The translations under genes and the position numbers were made by a program. DNA of 64,000 bases from Lottia gigantea (lineage: Eukaryota > Mollusca > Gastropoda > Lottiidae), in NCBI RefSeq assembly GCF_000327385.1, contig NW_008708707.1:1784007-1848006 (forward strand). Direction: 5' to 3'. Every line of letters starts with the position of its first letter. Within the stretch, counting starts at the first letter, position 1. Under the pieces are notes generated by a model. It saw nothing but the letters and a program-made list of their open reading frames with translations. It ran no database searches and had not been told where the DNA came from. Shown here one piece after another: positions 33,799 to 45,800 of this stretch.

Positions 33799-35025
33799 AT
33801 GGTTGCCCACTTTGTCACCGTCCTTTTGACGGGATTCATCATTTATACAGCTTGGCCTGGGTCAAGTAAGTAACGAATTCCATGGTATCTGGCAATCTCT
33901 GACAAACGATAATCCTAATGAATGATGATATAGTCAGAGAAACTTTTTTTTAAGCCTGTGCCAGTCAGCCCATAGTCAGCTTACACCCCTTAATACCTAT
34001 CCACACATGAATTAGCAGAAAAGAACTGGAATATAAAGAATATTTTTGCAAAAATAAATGCATGACATGTTCCATGTTTTGGACTAGACTACAGGAACTG
34101 ATTTCCTGTATTTAATTTCTAATTCTATGCCTAATTGTATTATTTGTATTTTCAGGTTTGTTTTCATGGCATCCAACATTTATGGCATTATCTGTAAGCC
34201 TTACAATTAATTTAATTAACTGTTAAATAAACTAAATGAAATCAGAAGCTATGATGATATGTGTCATAAGGGATTGTAAAGAGGTTTAATTAACCTTTAA
34301 TGTGCATCACGGACCCTGATATATCAATTTGTAACATTCCAATTTTCAATCAGATGTCTGTGGTACCTGCAATTCCCAAACTAAACATTTAATGACATTA
34401 CTATTCAATATCACAAAGGCAAATCCATTTTCCATCCTTTTAAAAGGATATTATTCTGAAATAACTGATATATTTCTTTATTTTACAGTTCATGATGATG
34501 ATTTTTGAAGGAATATTGATGTTCTCAAGAGAAAGTTCCTTAGTGGGAAGTTGGTCACGACCATCTAAAGTAACGGCACATTGGGTTTGCATGACCACTG
34601 GTGTTGTGTTTGCCTTATTAGGACTGACAGCTATCATGTACAACAAACATTTAAACGATAAACCACATTTCAAATCCTGGCATGGATTACTGGGACTTAT
34701 TACTGTCATTTTTGCCTGCGTTGAGGTAATGGGGGGTGTTTGTGTGAAATACAGCCAAAAATTGTTGAAAGGTGTCAGAATTCGGCTAGTGGATTTGAAG
34801 ATGTATCACGCCACAGCTGGGCTGATGTTATTTATGCTGGCATCAGCTACCACTATCCTTGGTATGATGTCAAATTGGTATATGAAAAATGTCAAAGGAT
34901 CATCGTTTTATATGTCCATTGGATGTGTAGTACTTATATCTTTAATAATTTCTAATCAGGTCACGCAGTCCTACCTTCCTAAAACTAAGCCTAGCACTAG
35001 CACTTCTAATGATAAGGACAAATAG
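33799..35025 (+). CDS. CYB561D2: Cytochrome b561 domain-containing protein 2-like, 3 exons
   Basis: A six-helix transmembrane ferrireductase-type protein that passes electrons across an endomembrane through two b hemes. Exons 33799-33865, 34156-34193 and 34489-35025 join in frame to 213 aa (human 222). Four histidines at the heme-ligand positions are present: H28 (SLFSWHP), H66 (TAHWV), H100 (KSWHG) and H142 (KMYHAT), likely paired H28-H100 and H66-H142. Hydrophobic helices are clear at about 3-18, 31-47, 68-86, 100-121, 143-163 and 175-194. SLFSWHP and MYHAT are diagnostic and shared with human CYB561D2. The short N-terminus lacks the first 15 or so residues of the human protein. It is head-to-head with NPRL2 as in human. 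Confidence 0.94.
34266..34430. mobile_element. MITE family A, left half
   Basis: AAGGGATTGTAAAGAGGTTT, GATATATCAATTTGTAACAT and CAATCAGATGTCTGTGG. The right arm is absent. In CYB561D2 intron 2. Confidence 0.7.
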
Positions 35026-35460
35026 CTAGAGAAGGTGAAGTCTGATGTGCCTAATATCTTGATTGTATGATTTTTCTTATATTAGAATGTAGAAAAATGT
35101 CTACGCTGCGTCAATAAGTATATATAGTAGAAAAGTTTCCTGAACATGGTTTAGGGAATCCTCAAGGGATATTTATAACATAATAGTGTAAATGAATGAA
35201 TGAATAGATGAAAATTAATTGAGAAACTATTCTGTCATCCCAAAGACTTGCAAAATATATTCCTGTGATGTCTTTGAATATTTTCTTTAACTGCATAATT
35301 TTTATTTTGTCATCCATTAATACTCAGAACAAGAAAAAAATTTGTACACAAAGAACAAAATATTATTTACATCCCGCGTTATTAATGTTTGAATTGGCCA
35401 TTATTAAAGTGCTTATTATATTTCTTTCATAATTCTTTTATCAATGAATATTTGAATATA

Positions 35461-35785
35461 TTATTAATGCTTAATTATGTTTGCTTCATTAATTATCAAT
35501 GCTTTATTTAAAAGTATGATTTTTTTCTATTGTTATTAATGCTTAATTATGTATGTTTGCTTCGTATATTATCAATGCTTTATTTAAAAGTAAGATTTTT
35601 TTCTATTGTTATTAATGCTTAATTATGTATGTTTGCTTCGTATATTATCAATGCTTTAATTAAAAGTATGATTTTTTTCTATTGTTATTAATGCTTAATT
35701 ATGTATGTTTGCTTTGTATATTATCAATGCTTTATTTAAAAGTATGATTTTTTTCTATTGTTATTAATGCTTAATAATGTATTTT
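35461..35785. repeat. 76-bp tandem repeat, about 4 copies
   Basis: Units of 72-76 bp containing TTATTAATGCTTAATTATGT, then CAATGCTTTATTTAAAAGTA and a TTTTTTCTATTG tract. Probably within the CYB561D2 3' untranslated region. Confidence 0.9.
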
Positions 35786-36047
35786 AAATACTTTTTCATA
35801 TGTTATGTTATTATGAATGCTTGATATAGGAATTTAGTCTCCTATGTTAAAAATATTTGGTGCATAAGTTATTTTATTGGTCTTATTATCATTTTATTTA
35901 TCAACATTCTTGTTGCATAATGGGAACACTATTTTGTTGTTGTTAAATTTTGTTGTTAAAGATTTTAACAGTGTAATTATATATGTCTCTGAAACGGACA
36001 AAGGCATATTGTGTAGCTTAGCTTAAAGACAACTTACAGTGATTTCA

Positions 36048-36053
36048 AATAAA
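36048..36053 (+). terminator. Candidate CYB561D2 poly(A) signal (AATAAA)
   Basis: AATAAA about 1 kb past the CYB561D2 stop. A 3' untranslated region reaching here would include the 76-bp repeats. A choice among several AT-rich options, so uncertain. Confidence 0.35.
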
Positions 36054-36954
36054 ATCATTTACTTGTTGTTTGTAGTCTTATAGTTGAGAATACACGAATC
36101 TCCCGTACATTGCAAGCAAGGAACCAAGAAGTTACTAATGGGCCACTAAAGTACCAAACAAATAGTCCCCTTGGCATAGGAGTGTTAGCATCTGTAACTC
36201 TGTTGTTCAATACCCCTTTTTAACAATCTTCAATAATCGTTCCTTAGTTTCAGTCTGAGACTGGGGGCTGTTGATTTGGTCCTTTTTTCCAGTCATGACC
36301 CACAGGGCAGCTCAAATATTTGTCATTATCCAGACATAAAGCATAGGAAGAAAAAAAACATAAGTGATAAATATATACATTCTTCAGAAAGTGATTAAAC
36401 CCACAAAATTAGATCCACTAGTTATTACAATGGATACAGAAATAAAACTTAATTCAGCTGTATGTAGCTGAAACATTTCTACATTTATTCTCACACGAAA
36501 ACATCGTTTAAAAAATTTCCGATTTGGAAAAAAAATTAACGGCCCTCTTGTGTAAGAAATGCTAATTGTTTTCCATAAGAAACCTCTCAGACTCTCCATG
36601 GGAGGCTTGCGTCTAAGCCCCCCACTGAGTTGTCGCCTTATCCTGGAAATTCGCCCCCCCCCCCCCCCCTATTCAGCCAGCTATTTGCACCCACAGTCTC
36701 GGGAGTACAGGAAATCAACCCCAGGAATGTAACGATTGAAGTAATAAAAACATACGCCCACCCCAACCCCGCGCTGTGCTGTATTGCTGTGCTGTGCTGT
36801 AGTAAATGCCCTATAGACAATAGAGAAATGGTTCTCTAATTCTATTGGTTGATATCGGAATCCAGTAACTTATATAGCGTAAGCGCTTTATGACGTCATA
36901 ATGGAACTCTTATCTTTTCACCACGTATGGTGATATTGGCCCACTGAAGTCAAC
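36054..36954. other. Intergenic region before the MARCH-type gene
   Basis: No exon seen. A poly(C) run at about 36654-36669 and a CTGTGCTGTATTGCTGTGCT simple repeat near 36773. The last 150 nt, with a TGACGTCATAATGG segment near 36890, probably belongs to the promoter or leader of the next gene. Confidence 0.4.
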
Positions 36955-36996
36955 ATGATTTATGTCGAAAGGAAAATGAAGTCACTGTCGTTATGA
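36955..36996 (+). promoter_or_regulatory. Upstream ORF overlapping the MARCH start (ATGA)
   Basis: ATG at 36955 opens a 13-residue frame (MIYVERKMKSLSL) whose TGA at 36994-36996 overlaps the main ATG at 36993 as ATGA, in a different frame. This arrangement is suited to termination-reinitiation, if the transcript starts upstream. Confidence 0.5.
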
Positions 36997-39900
36997 TATC
37001 ACCATCCGAGAGTGATCATCGAGAAAGTGGTAACGATGGCACCAGCAACAACGATGGCACCAACAACAATGATGGCAACTACAACAACGATGTCGATGGC
37101 AACAGCAACACCCAGCAGCATTCGGACGTGGCGAATCCTGAAACTGTAGCTCTCGTGAATTTCGAAATTCAAAACGATGATGTAACAGACGATACCGTGA
37201 ATTTGATACAGACTCCGAGTGGCAGCATTCAAACTACAGAAGACAATGGTAATTCCACTCCATCCACGTCTGCTACTTGCCATCAGTGTCAGAGCCGAAA
37301 ATCAGTCTCGTTCAAAATGGAAGACGAGGCACTCCCCTGTTCCAGTTCGGTTTGCAAGAAGAATGCGGTAAATTATGTGTTTTTAATCGTTGAATGACAT
37401 GATTAGATAAGGAAACTGGCACAAACCTGACGCCGACGGGGGATGAACCTTTCCAAAATTTGCAGAACCATAGACGTAACGGGGCAGCAAAACTTCAGTC
37501 AAATTCTGGAGCCCCAAAAACGTTGTACCCACTACCACCACTCCCTCTATTTTCCCGGCCCACCTTCAGGGGCAAGTAATATATCCAGAGGCGCAATGGT
37601 TGTATTTCGTTGCAGTAATCGAATTGTTCTGTTGTCAGAATTTGCCCCCATGTTGCTTCGGGCCTGTCCCGGTCCTTGCTTGTTCAAGCTTCATCATCAT
37701 TTAATAAAAGCACGATATATTTTTCTGTTCATCAAAGGCTAGATATAGATCTAAATCCTTGTCTACCCAAAATCAATCTGTTCATCAAATGCTGGTATAG
37801 TCTGACTCATGCCCCTTTGATAGATCATTAGTCGCATTAGTTTAATCATATATCTGATGGATGAAATTACATTAGAAGTTTAAGAGTAAATACCTAATCG
37901 AGTTATATCAAAGCGACATTAATAAGACCATTTTACTCAAGATATATATCGAGCGAGTATATTTTGATACTTGAAACACAGTTAGATGTCTACTAGACGG
38001 ACGTGTTTGGTTTGTAGATGTCAAGATAACGTTCTTGCAACTAAAGCTGATATCGCCGACAAAGTGGACATTGTTGATTCATTTATTTAGCAAAGTATTT
38101 TACCCGAGGAGTTATAACTTAGCTTATATCGGGATGATCTGCAATGATAAACATGTCCAACACACTTTAGTAAATAGTTTCTTAAGAAATGTGTTCCCTT
38201 AAGTTATCTGAAAGTTTTAACTAGAACGTCTTGCCGTTTAAAAGGTTTACGTAAGTCTTTTAAATTCGCTATGTTTTGAACGGATATAAGCAAAATTTTA
38301 GAGAAAAATGAGAAGGTTTCAGATAAAATATCGAGCTGTTATTGCATCAAAACCAGTTAAAATTGCTTCTTAATTAACGATCAGTAGGCCTAAGCGCTGT
38401 TTTAATTAATCTAATTTTAAAACAAGTTCAGATTGCTCGAGTGGAAACATAGAAAAATGCGTATTAAAGATATACTTTCTTGTAATATTTACAACGTTTT
38501 TAATATTGAAAATTTTGGAAGCTGTCCCTTTAAACTATCGGCATTTTTTCTTCCAGTCAACCGGAAGTACCAGTCCGCCAGAGAATACCAGTTGTGAAAG
38601 CGTGACGTGTCAGTCGCACGAGTCGTCTAATTCATCCATTACGTGTCGAATTTGTCAACTCAGCGAAACTGAAACAGGTAGATGTTCGTTTATATTTTAA
38701 TATCAAGAGCTCGGAACACCCCATTCCTCTCTGTCAGAGAGGCCCCATGTGCTACAGGCTGTGCACGATAAAGATCCTTCGATAATTGGAAATCGAAACA
38801 GAGCAGGCAAAATTGCCCTCATTGCACCCTGCATGGCGTTGCCCGTCTTCATTAGCCCACATGATGCAGAAAAGTAGGACGTAAAACTCCATTCATTTCA
38901 TTTCATTTAAAGATTTTTGTTTTTAACAGGAGAGCCAGTGAAAACATCTGATTGTCATTGTAAAGGGTATTTAGATGCTATACATAGAAGCTGTTTATTA
39001 GAGTGGGTTCATTATAAAGGTACTAGAATTTGTGAAGTATGTTCCTCCGAGTTTTCCAGCGCTCCCAATCTACCCAGAAGGTCTTCGTCTGATGAGCAGC
39101 GCCAGCAGGTAATTTGAACCAAGGAAGTTTTCTTCTCTGTAATGGATTTATATACACCGGGATCTTGGAGATAACCGCGTCATATCCGGTTTCATACATA
39201 ACTGCGTCATATCCGGTTGCATACATAACTGCGTCATATCCGGTTTCATACATAACTGCGTCATATCCGGCTGCATACGGATTAATACAAGTGGGAGCTT
39301 CTTACATGAGAAAGCTAAAAAAGATTATAATCACCGAATTATTTTGATTTCCAAGCTGATAGTGCCCAATTTAAGCTATCTGGATGGCCTTCAATTTTGA
39401 AATTTCGGCGCTTTGTCCGTCTACAATAAGACCAGATTGGTTGAACCAACGGAAGTGGGCGATCAATGCATCTGAAACGTTAACATCAGCATTTCCTCAA
39501 AAACAGCAATAATATATACATCGTTGTTAGTTTTAAAAGGCATTTGTTTATTTAATTGTAAAACCTAAAGTTATGTTTACATTCTGAAGAGTGATATGGG
39601 TAGCTCGAAATAAATTTTATCAGCTGGTAAAGCGAAACTTTGGACAGATATATAAATACTCAATTAGCGATCAATGTTTATCTTGTGAAATTTCACAAAC
39701 AAAATCAGGGATTGTGTCATATTTCCCATAATAACAAAATTGCTGGAATTAGGCCATTACTTAACACCATTAGTAGCCCTTCTCATCGATTTTTAGTTGA
39801 TAAGTGATCGGGATATCAATAATTATCAATTCTTACATCAAATCTTGATAGGTCTGAATAATGATCTCTGAGAAACCTTTGACCTTCAACCCCCCCATAT

Positions 39901-40520
39901 CGATCCATTGAAACTATTTTGGTTGGTTGTTTTCACAAAGTAAGTTAATGGCACTGCACTGGAAAAATTTCCCTCATTGCACACTGCATGTTGTTTTCAT
40001 GAAAAATGATCTCAGAGACACATCTGGCCTTTAACTCCGCCACATCGATCCATTGAAACTATTTTGGTTGCTTGTCTTCATTGGCCCAGAAAATTAGGAC
40101 GTAAAACTTCGTTATTTCATGGTTATTTTCCTTTTATTTTATTTTTTTATTTTTTAGGAATTAGCCGATCTATTTAGGCAATACTCAAATCTTCGGCCTA
40201 TAACCAAGAAAAAGAGGGCGTTAATGGGATCGTTATTGGTGTTTTTAACGGTGATGTCGATCGTAGCTGGCGTATTGACCGTCAGCACAGACAAGCAGTT
40301 TCAGACTATTTCGTCGGATCCTTGGAGCAGCCACAAGAGCGTCAACGATTCCTATATTATGTTTTCAATTTGCTTATCTTTCTTGCTTTTTTGCGTCGCG
40401 GTAACTTTTGGTACGATGTTTACTTGGTGCACTCTCGAGGTCACGTATCATTATCAGCGACAAAGGGTCTGGCAGAGAGCTTTACGAATTGCCGCAGACG
40501 ATCATCAAAACACCGCTTAA
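36993..40520 (+). CDS. MARCH-type RING-CH membrane E3 ubiquitin ligase, 4 exons
   Basis: Likely ubiquitinates membrane proteins to redirect their traffic. Exons 36993-37367, 38557-38677, 38930-39108 and 40158-40520 join in frame to 345 aa. The RING-CH (C4HC3) ligands are all present: C155 and C158 (CRIC), C174 and C176 (CHC), H184, C187, C200 and C203 (CEVC), with W191 conserved. Two transmembrane segments follow (about 248-269 and 291-314), then a cytosolic tail TYHYQRQRVWQRALR that resembles the YHC..Y.EWR tail of MARCHF2/3, so that subgroup is the best guess. The N-terminal 125 residues are disordered, with an Asn-Asp-Gly repeat (about residues 13-40). The first ATG used is preceded by an overlapping uORF. 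Intron 2 is almost entirely a repeat copy. Confidence 0.88.
37425..38556 (+). other. Intron 1 of the MARCH-type gene
   Basis: About 1.2 kb with no exon and no recognised repeat. The open stretch at 37443-37742 has no support as a gene (no homology, no splice fit). Confidence 0.5.
38705..38915 (-). mobile_element. Dispersed repeat family C
   Basis: The inverse of family C: CTACAGGCTGTGCACGATAA, GCAAAATTGCCCTCATTGCA, TGCATGGCGTTGCCCGTCTT, GTAGGACGTAAAACTCCATT. This is one of the clearest full copies and fills the 252-nt intron 2 of the MARCH-type gene. Confidence 0.85.
39171..39278. repeat. 27-bp minisatellite, 4 copies
   Basis: Units ATAACTGCGTCATATCCGGT plus TTCATAC or TGCATAC, just inside intron 3 of the MARCH-type gene. 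Near-identical copies. Confidence 0.92.
39945..40125 (-). mobile_element. Dispersed repeat family C, with an internal duplication
   Basis: AAATTTCCCTCATTGCACAC and CAGAAAATTAGGACGTAAAA are inverse family C motifs. A segment with CATCGATCCATTGAAACTAT also occurs just upstream (about 39898), indicating a local duplication. Confidence 0.65.
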
Positions 40521-40541
40521 ATGGCGTCTTTGTTCAGTGGC

Positions 40542-40795
40542 TTAAAGAGATTGTAGAGGCGATCCTAAATGTTTTGCGTGTATCGAGGACACTGATAGCA
40601 TCAATTGGCACCATTTCAATTTACAATCGCACGTCTGTGGTTCTTGGAATTCCACTAAAACTAACCGTTGATGACGTCACTATCGCAAAGGCCCATATTA
40701 TTATTAGCAGCTTTTGCGATAGTGACGTCATATACAGTTAAGCATTTTTATAATTACGTTAACCGCAGACGTCTGACAGCAAATTAAGAAGCCAT
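40542..40795. mobile_element. MITE family A with paired CRE sites
   Basis: Begins TTAAAGAGATTGTAGAGGCG, 21 nt after the MARCH-type stop. Centre: GATGACGTCACTATCGCAAA and its inverse TTTGCGATAGTGACGTCATA. The right outer arm is lost. It probably lies in the 3' untranslated region. Confidence 0.85.
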
Positions 40796-41153
40796 AATGA
40801 ACCCGATGCACTTAAAAACCTGTGGAAAACTGGAAACAATGCTATTCTAAGCCATCGCGTTTTCTTACTCTGTTGTACTTTGCTAATTGTTAACAAAGTT
40901 TGTTTTTTTCTCGTTTTGTAGGAAGATTTATAATTGCTCTAAAAATAATATAAATTCTCGTTATAACGGGTTTTTTATAGAACAAAACATTTTGCTTATT
41001 ATTTCTCAATCCCACCAAGTCTTGTTTTTTTTAATTATATTTTTTGACTTTAGATGAGGTTTATTACGTATGAAATATGTGATCGTCGTAGGGGGTCTTT
41101 AAGCTTTGCTCTTAGCTGATTTTGCCCTTTTTCAGTCGCAGATATAATTCACC

Positions 41154-41480
41154 TTAAAGGGACAAGTTCGGGGGTTGATTTCGGTCTTGAATATTATGTT
41201 AAAAGTTTCCAGAAGTACTAGAAATGTATGAAAATTGCATAATCCCTTCGAAAAATATCTCAAACTAGGATTTTCACTTTCTATTTCTGTATTTCTTTTC
41301 TATATTATGGTGGAGTCTCAAGAAAAGGCGAGTCGTCATTTTAACTTTCAACGTGGATAATTCGTTACAAACACGGACACATGGTGAGCTGTGAACACTA
41401 TTACTGATTGGCTTAGCTAAATTATTTCCGTTTCTGAGACTAAGTATGATTGGTCTAACAGATGGTGCACTGCTTGTTAA
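41154..41480 (+). mobile_element. MITE family B, full-length copy
   Basis: Starts TTAAAGGGACAAGTTCGGGG and ends TTGTTAA. Motifs in order: CCAGAAGTACTAGAAATGTA, TCAAACTAGGATTTTCACTT, GGCGAGTCGTCATTTTAACT, TGATTGGCTTAGC, GAGACTAAGTATGATTGGTC. Used as the reference copy here. Confidence 0.85.
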
Positions 41481-42116
41481 TACATACATAGGCGGCGCCA
41501 GATATTTATTCTGTGATCTCTTCCATCTGTGGATGTCTTTTTAATTACAGACGAACCGGACTTTTATTTTTCATTCTGAAAAGTAATACGGATAGCTTCA
41601 ATTAGACCCCAGCTCTTTAAGCTAAGAAAACAAATGTTTAAAAACTATATTCATTTCATGAACACCTACGGAAATATCTTTTAAAACTAACGGGAAACGA
41701 CAGTTTTATGTGATCAGAATGAAACTACAACTTAAAGGGAATCTATAATGAAACTCGATCGGTACATTCCATTTAGTCGTGGATTCATATCATTTTATAT
41801 CGTCATCAGTGTCTCCGTGAATCATTAGGCTGGGGTTAGTTGGTGTTGGGTTGCGGAAAAATATCGGTGGGGTGGAGGGGATCTTTCTATATGTTAATGA
41901 TAATAAATTAAAAATTGGGAGGCCAGGGTCAGTCTCTTTACTGGAGACCCGGTCCCCTTCTAACCCCAATCTGTGGAAAATTCATTATTTTGCTGCTTTT
42001 GAGGCGATGCTTTTCATTGGCCCAAATATCTCTGCAATCTCCAGGTTGTCAACCTTTAATCTGCTATTTCTGACAGAATTAATTGACATAATATATCATA
42101 CTTAGTTTTCATACTC

Positions 42117-42401
42117 TTAAAGAGATTGTAAAGAGGTTTTCTAAATTTTCTATATGTATCAATGTGCGCCATTTCATTTTCCAATCAGGCGTATGTGGTT
42201 CTAGCAATTCTACTAAAACTGTCATCCCGCAAAGGTCTTTTGTGATACAATATTTGTGGGGTGACGTCATAAAACACTTAGTTTTAGTGGAATTGCAAGA
42301 TCCACAGACGTCTGATTGAAAATTCGAATGGTGCAAATTGGTGCTATCAGTGTCGCCGATACGCATACAAAATGTAGAAAACATCTTTACAATCTCTTTA
42401 A
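42117..42401. mobile_element. MITE family A, complete reference copy
   Basis: 285 bp, opening TTAAAGAGATTGTAAAGAGG and closing with the inverse ATCTTTACAATCTCTTTAA. Arms pair across nearly the whole length (GTGGTTCTAGCAATTCTAC against GTGGAATTGCAAGATCCAC). GTGACGTCATAA lies near the centre. Confidence 0.9.
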
Positions 42402-42825
42402 GACTGTGGCCTTTTTAAGTTACCATTACTCACAGAACTAACTAAGATAGTTTTTCGTTTTGAAAATTCAAAACTGTGATATTTTAATTTGCCTTTTCTA
42501 ACAGAATTATATCACATAGTTTTTCATACAAGAAAAAATCTCGGCTGTCATCCTTTAAAATATTCCCAACAAACTGATGTTGAAGTTGTGTGGTAAATCA
42601 ATAAGGTAACAAGCCTGTTGGTTTTTCTTGTCTTGATCGTACCATTCTATTCCACCAACATTACTGATTACTTCTTTACATATAACGCGGCTTTTTTTTA
42701 TGTTCTCAGACTTTATTTCAAAGTTCAACGAGCACTAAAAATACTTAAAATCTACTTGAAAAAGTTCTTAAAAAGAAAATGAACATTGATGTGCTTAAAT
42801 GTGATTTTATGTCTGATCCAAGGCA

Positions 42826-45800
42826 ATGACACCAAGACAGTTTCAAGGTAAGTTAATTTTCTTTCATTTTTGCATTAGTTCGGTGTCGGTAATGGTGGTG
42901 AAGCAATGCAAGGTGATGCCCCCTGTTGGTTGTTCATTGGTGATGCCAAATTTCAGAGAGAACCCGTCTGTGAGAAAGAGGTGATGCCCCTGTGTATTAT
43001 GTAGGGAGATGTCCTCTCTCTTCAGGGGTGATGCTAGCTGTCGCTGGTACAGTGGTATTGCTAGCTGTCAGTGACACAGGGATGATGCCCACTGTCATTG
43101 AGACAGAGATGGTGTCAATTGTGGGTGGTGATGTGGTAATGCCTATCGTCTTTTACAAAGAGGTGATGCTGACTGTCACTAACGCAGAGGTGATGACACT
43201 GTCGGTGATGAAGTGGCGATGTCCCTTCCGATTATTGAGAACAATGCCAACATTTTTTTTTTAAATGGTGACGTCAGCTGATGCCTACTTTATTGTCATT
43301 CAAACAAAATGTCAAAGTGATGTCAGCTTTGAGTGAAACAGGCTGATGCCTACGGTCTGTGAAACTGTTTGTTAAACATGGTGAATCCAACTGTCAGAGA
43401 CAGTTATGGTGCCAACCGTCTGTGAGCATGAGGCGATGTGATGCCGATATGTTAGAAATAGATAATGCCCCTGCTGGCTCACCATTGCATTTTTCCATGT
43501 CAGCCCCTTACCCCAGCATTTACTGACTCGGTGGACATAAGGTTTTAAAGGAATAGTTGCGCCATTTTTCAACCAATATTACCTTAGTCTCAGAAACGGG
43601 AATTTTCTTTAGCTAAGCCAACCAGTAATATGTTCACAACTCATTGTCGAAATATGAGCCTTCAAATCAATGTGTGTCCAGAATTATTCGCGTTTAAAAT
43701 TTAAAAAGACGAGTTGTCTTTTCTGAGACGCTGCCATATGTAGAAAAGACATCTTTAGAAATAGGAGAAGAAATTCCTAGTTTTAGATGTTATGGAAGGA
43801 ATTACGAGAAGATCTTGTACAAACTCGACCTATGCCGAGATCTAGACAGGGACATCCAGGCGAGTTACTTGCTGAGCTATTGGCACGAGCATGAGGACGC
43901 TAAGGTTAATGTAACATAAACTGACAACATGGCGTCACAGTTACCATACAAATCAAACATGATTTTTTTCCTTTCGTGAAATAATTGACATTTGACACGA
44001 TCTGGTTTTTATTTTCTGTTTGAACGAAAATTAATTTTCAATTTGTTTTAAATTAATGTCTAACAATCGAAGCCATATATAACATTGTTATGAAACCTTA
44101 TTACTGTGGTTTGCATTTGATCTGTTGTCTTCCGCGTGGTTTCATTCAAATCAGCATTTTCCATCTTCCTTTTTAATTCTCACGTCGCTTCGTTTGACCT
44201 TTGTGATTTAAAACTATCTGATTAAAATGTATAGCAATTTGTTTCACTATACATGATCTGAATAAATTCTTCTTGTGATTGCGTTCATTTGACCAGATTT
44301 CGTAATAAGCGCTTTAATTCCTAAAAGGCAGTCTTTGTCTTGGCGGACAGAATTACATCAATATAATTCTTTAAGGGGCGGGCACACGAGCGGTCTTGGT
44401 CGGAGACTTTTGTCGCCGATTAGTGCCTTGTCTTGAGTTTCAACAACTGGCACGGCACACGATGAGAATATCTCCAGTTGGTGGTCGTTTTCCACCTAGT
44501 CGATAATCACGTACGGAGCATGCACAATTATCAAACTTGTTTGATATTATAAATCCTGTCGGCGACGCGATAATCTCGACCAAGACAGCTCGTGTATTCG
44601 CACCGTTAGGCCTCACTAAAATTCTTCATTCTAGATTCACAATAAACATTGATTTCTGGTGATGGGCCAGCATAGTTTAAATAACGTAATAATCTTTAAA
44701 TCGATACCCGCTATAATCCTATTGTTTGTGTGTCGCACATTGATTTAATCTTTAGAAAGATTATTTAGTTAGTTACGGTTATGGTATGCTAGCGGAGCGG
44801 AATTAACTTTCTACATTGGCGCTGTGGACCTAATAACTTAATAGCAGTGTGAAACCTGAGTTTCACATAGTAAACAGAATCAAGCTACGCTACATTCAAC
44901 TTCGCCAACGCTTTTCGCGTTAAAGGGATATACTCGTCTAAATATTGTGAACATAAGCGCTATAATAACTTGAGAGCAATGTGAACGCCAAGATTTACAT
45001 ATACACAGAGTTCAGCTAGGGACAGGTGCGCCAATTTGGAGGGTTGATTTGAGTCCTTAAAATATATAGAATTCTCATAATTCCTTTAAAAATATCTAAA
45101 ACTCAGAATTTTACTCATTATTTCTATAGATATCTTTTCTATATATCACAGAGTATCTTAAATTGACGAGTCGTCATTTAAACATTCACACGCGGATAAT
45201 TCTGGACACACATGGATTTGTAGGCTCAAATTTCGCACTACTGGTGCTGCCACTGGTTGCAATTCTTCTAACATCCTGTCAGTTGTACGGTAAAACTTTG
45301 TTGTCTGATAACTGAAAATCTTAGAAGTCGCCATTAGCTGCTATGAACAAAAGTCTCCTTCACCAGGGCACGCCTTAATACAAACAGAACGAACCAATTG
45401 ATTGATAGTTCAGTAGTCGGTTTATCAAAAAAATATCACGTAAAACTCTAGCCAGGCGAAATATGGCTCTGCCCGTTCACACGACGTGATATTCGGATGG
45501 ACAAATGGTTAATGGTTAACGTGCCGATACATCATCTCTTGATCACGTCCGAGGAACTGTTAAGAGCCAGTAAAAATACTAATTTATGGCGTGTCCAAAA
45601 ACATTAAAACGATCTTAACACTTTCTGGCTACCGTGAAAGTTTCACGAATCAACTTGATATAGCTATTTCATCGGCTAATTGGTTATTTGTGTAACACAA
45701 GGTATATCATTGCTTAATAATTTGGTAATTCCACAGTTTTATCTCCAGGGCATAGTGAAACATACTGGCCGCCATCTTGTAAAGCGGCAGAACATTATAA

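Noticed and set aside
37443-37742. A 99-codon frame in intron 1 of the MARCH-type gene
   Set aside because: It lies between good splice borders, has no recognisable similarity, and including it would break the in-frame exon join.
42992-43264. A 90-residue protein rich in Val and Met
   Set aside because: It follows the GTGATGCC minisatellite phrases inside an intron, so it is not a gene.
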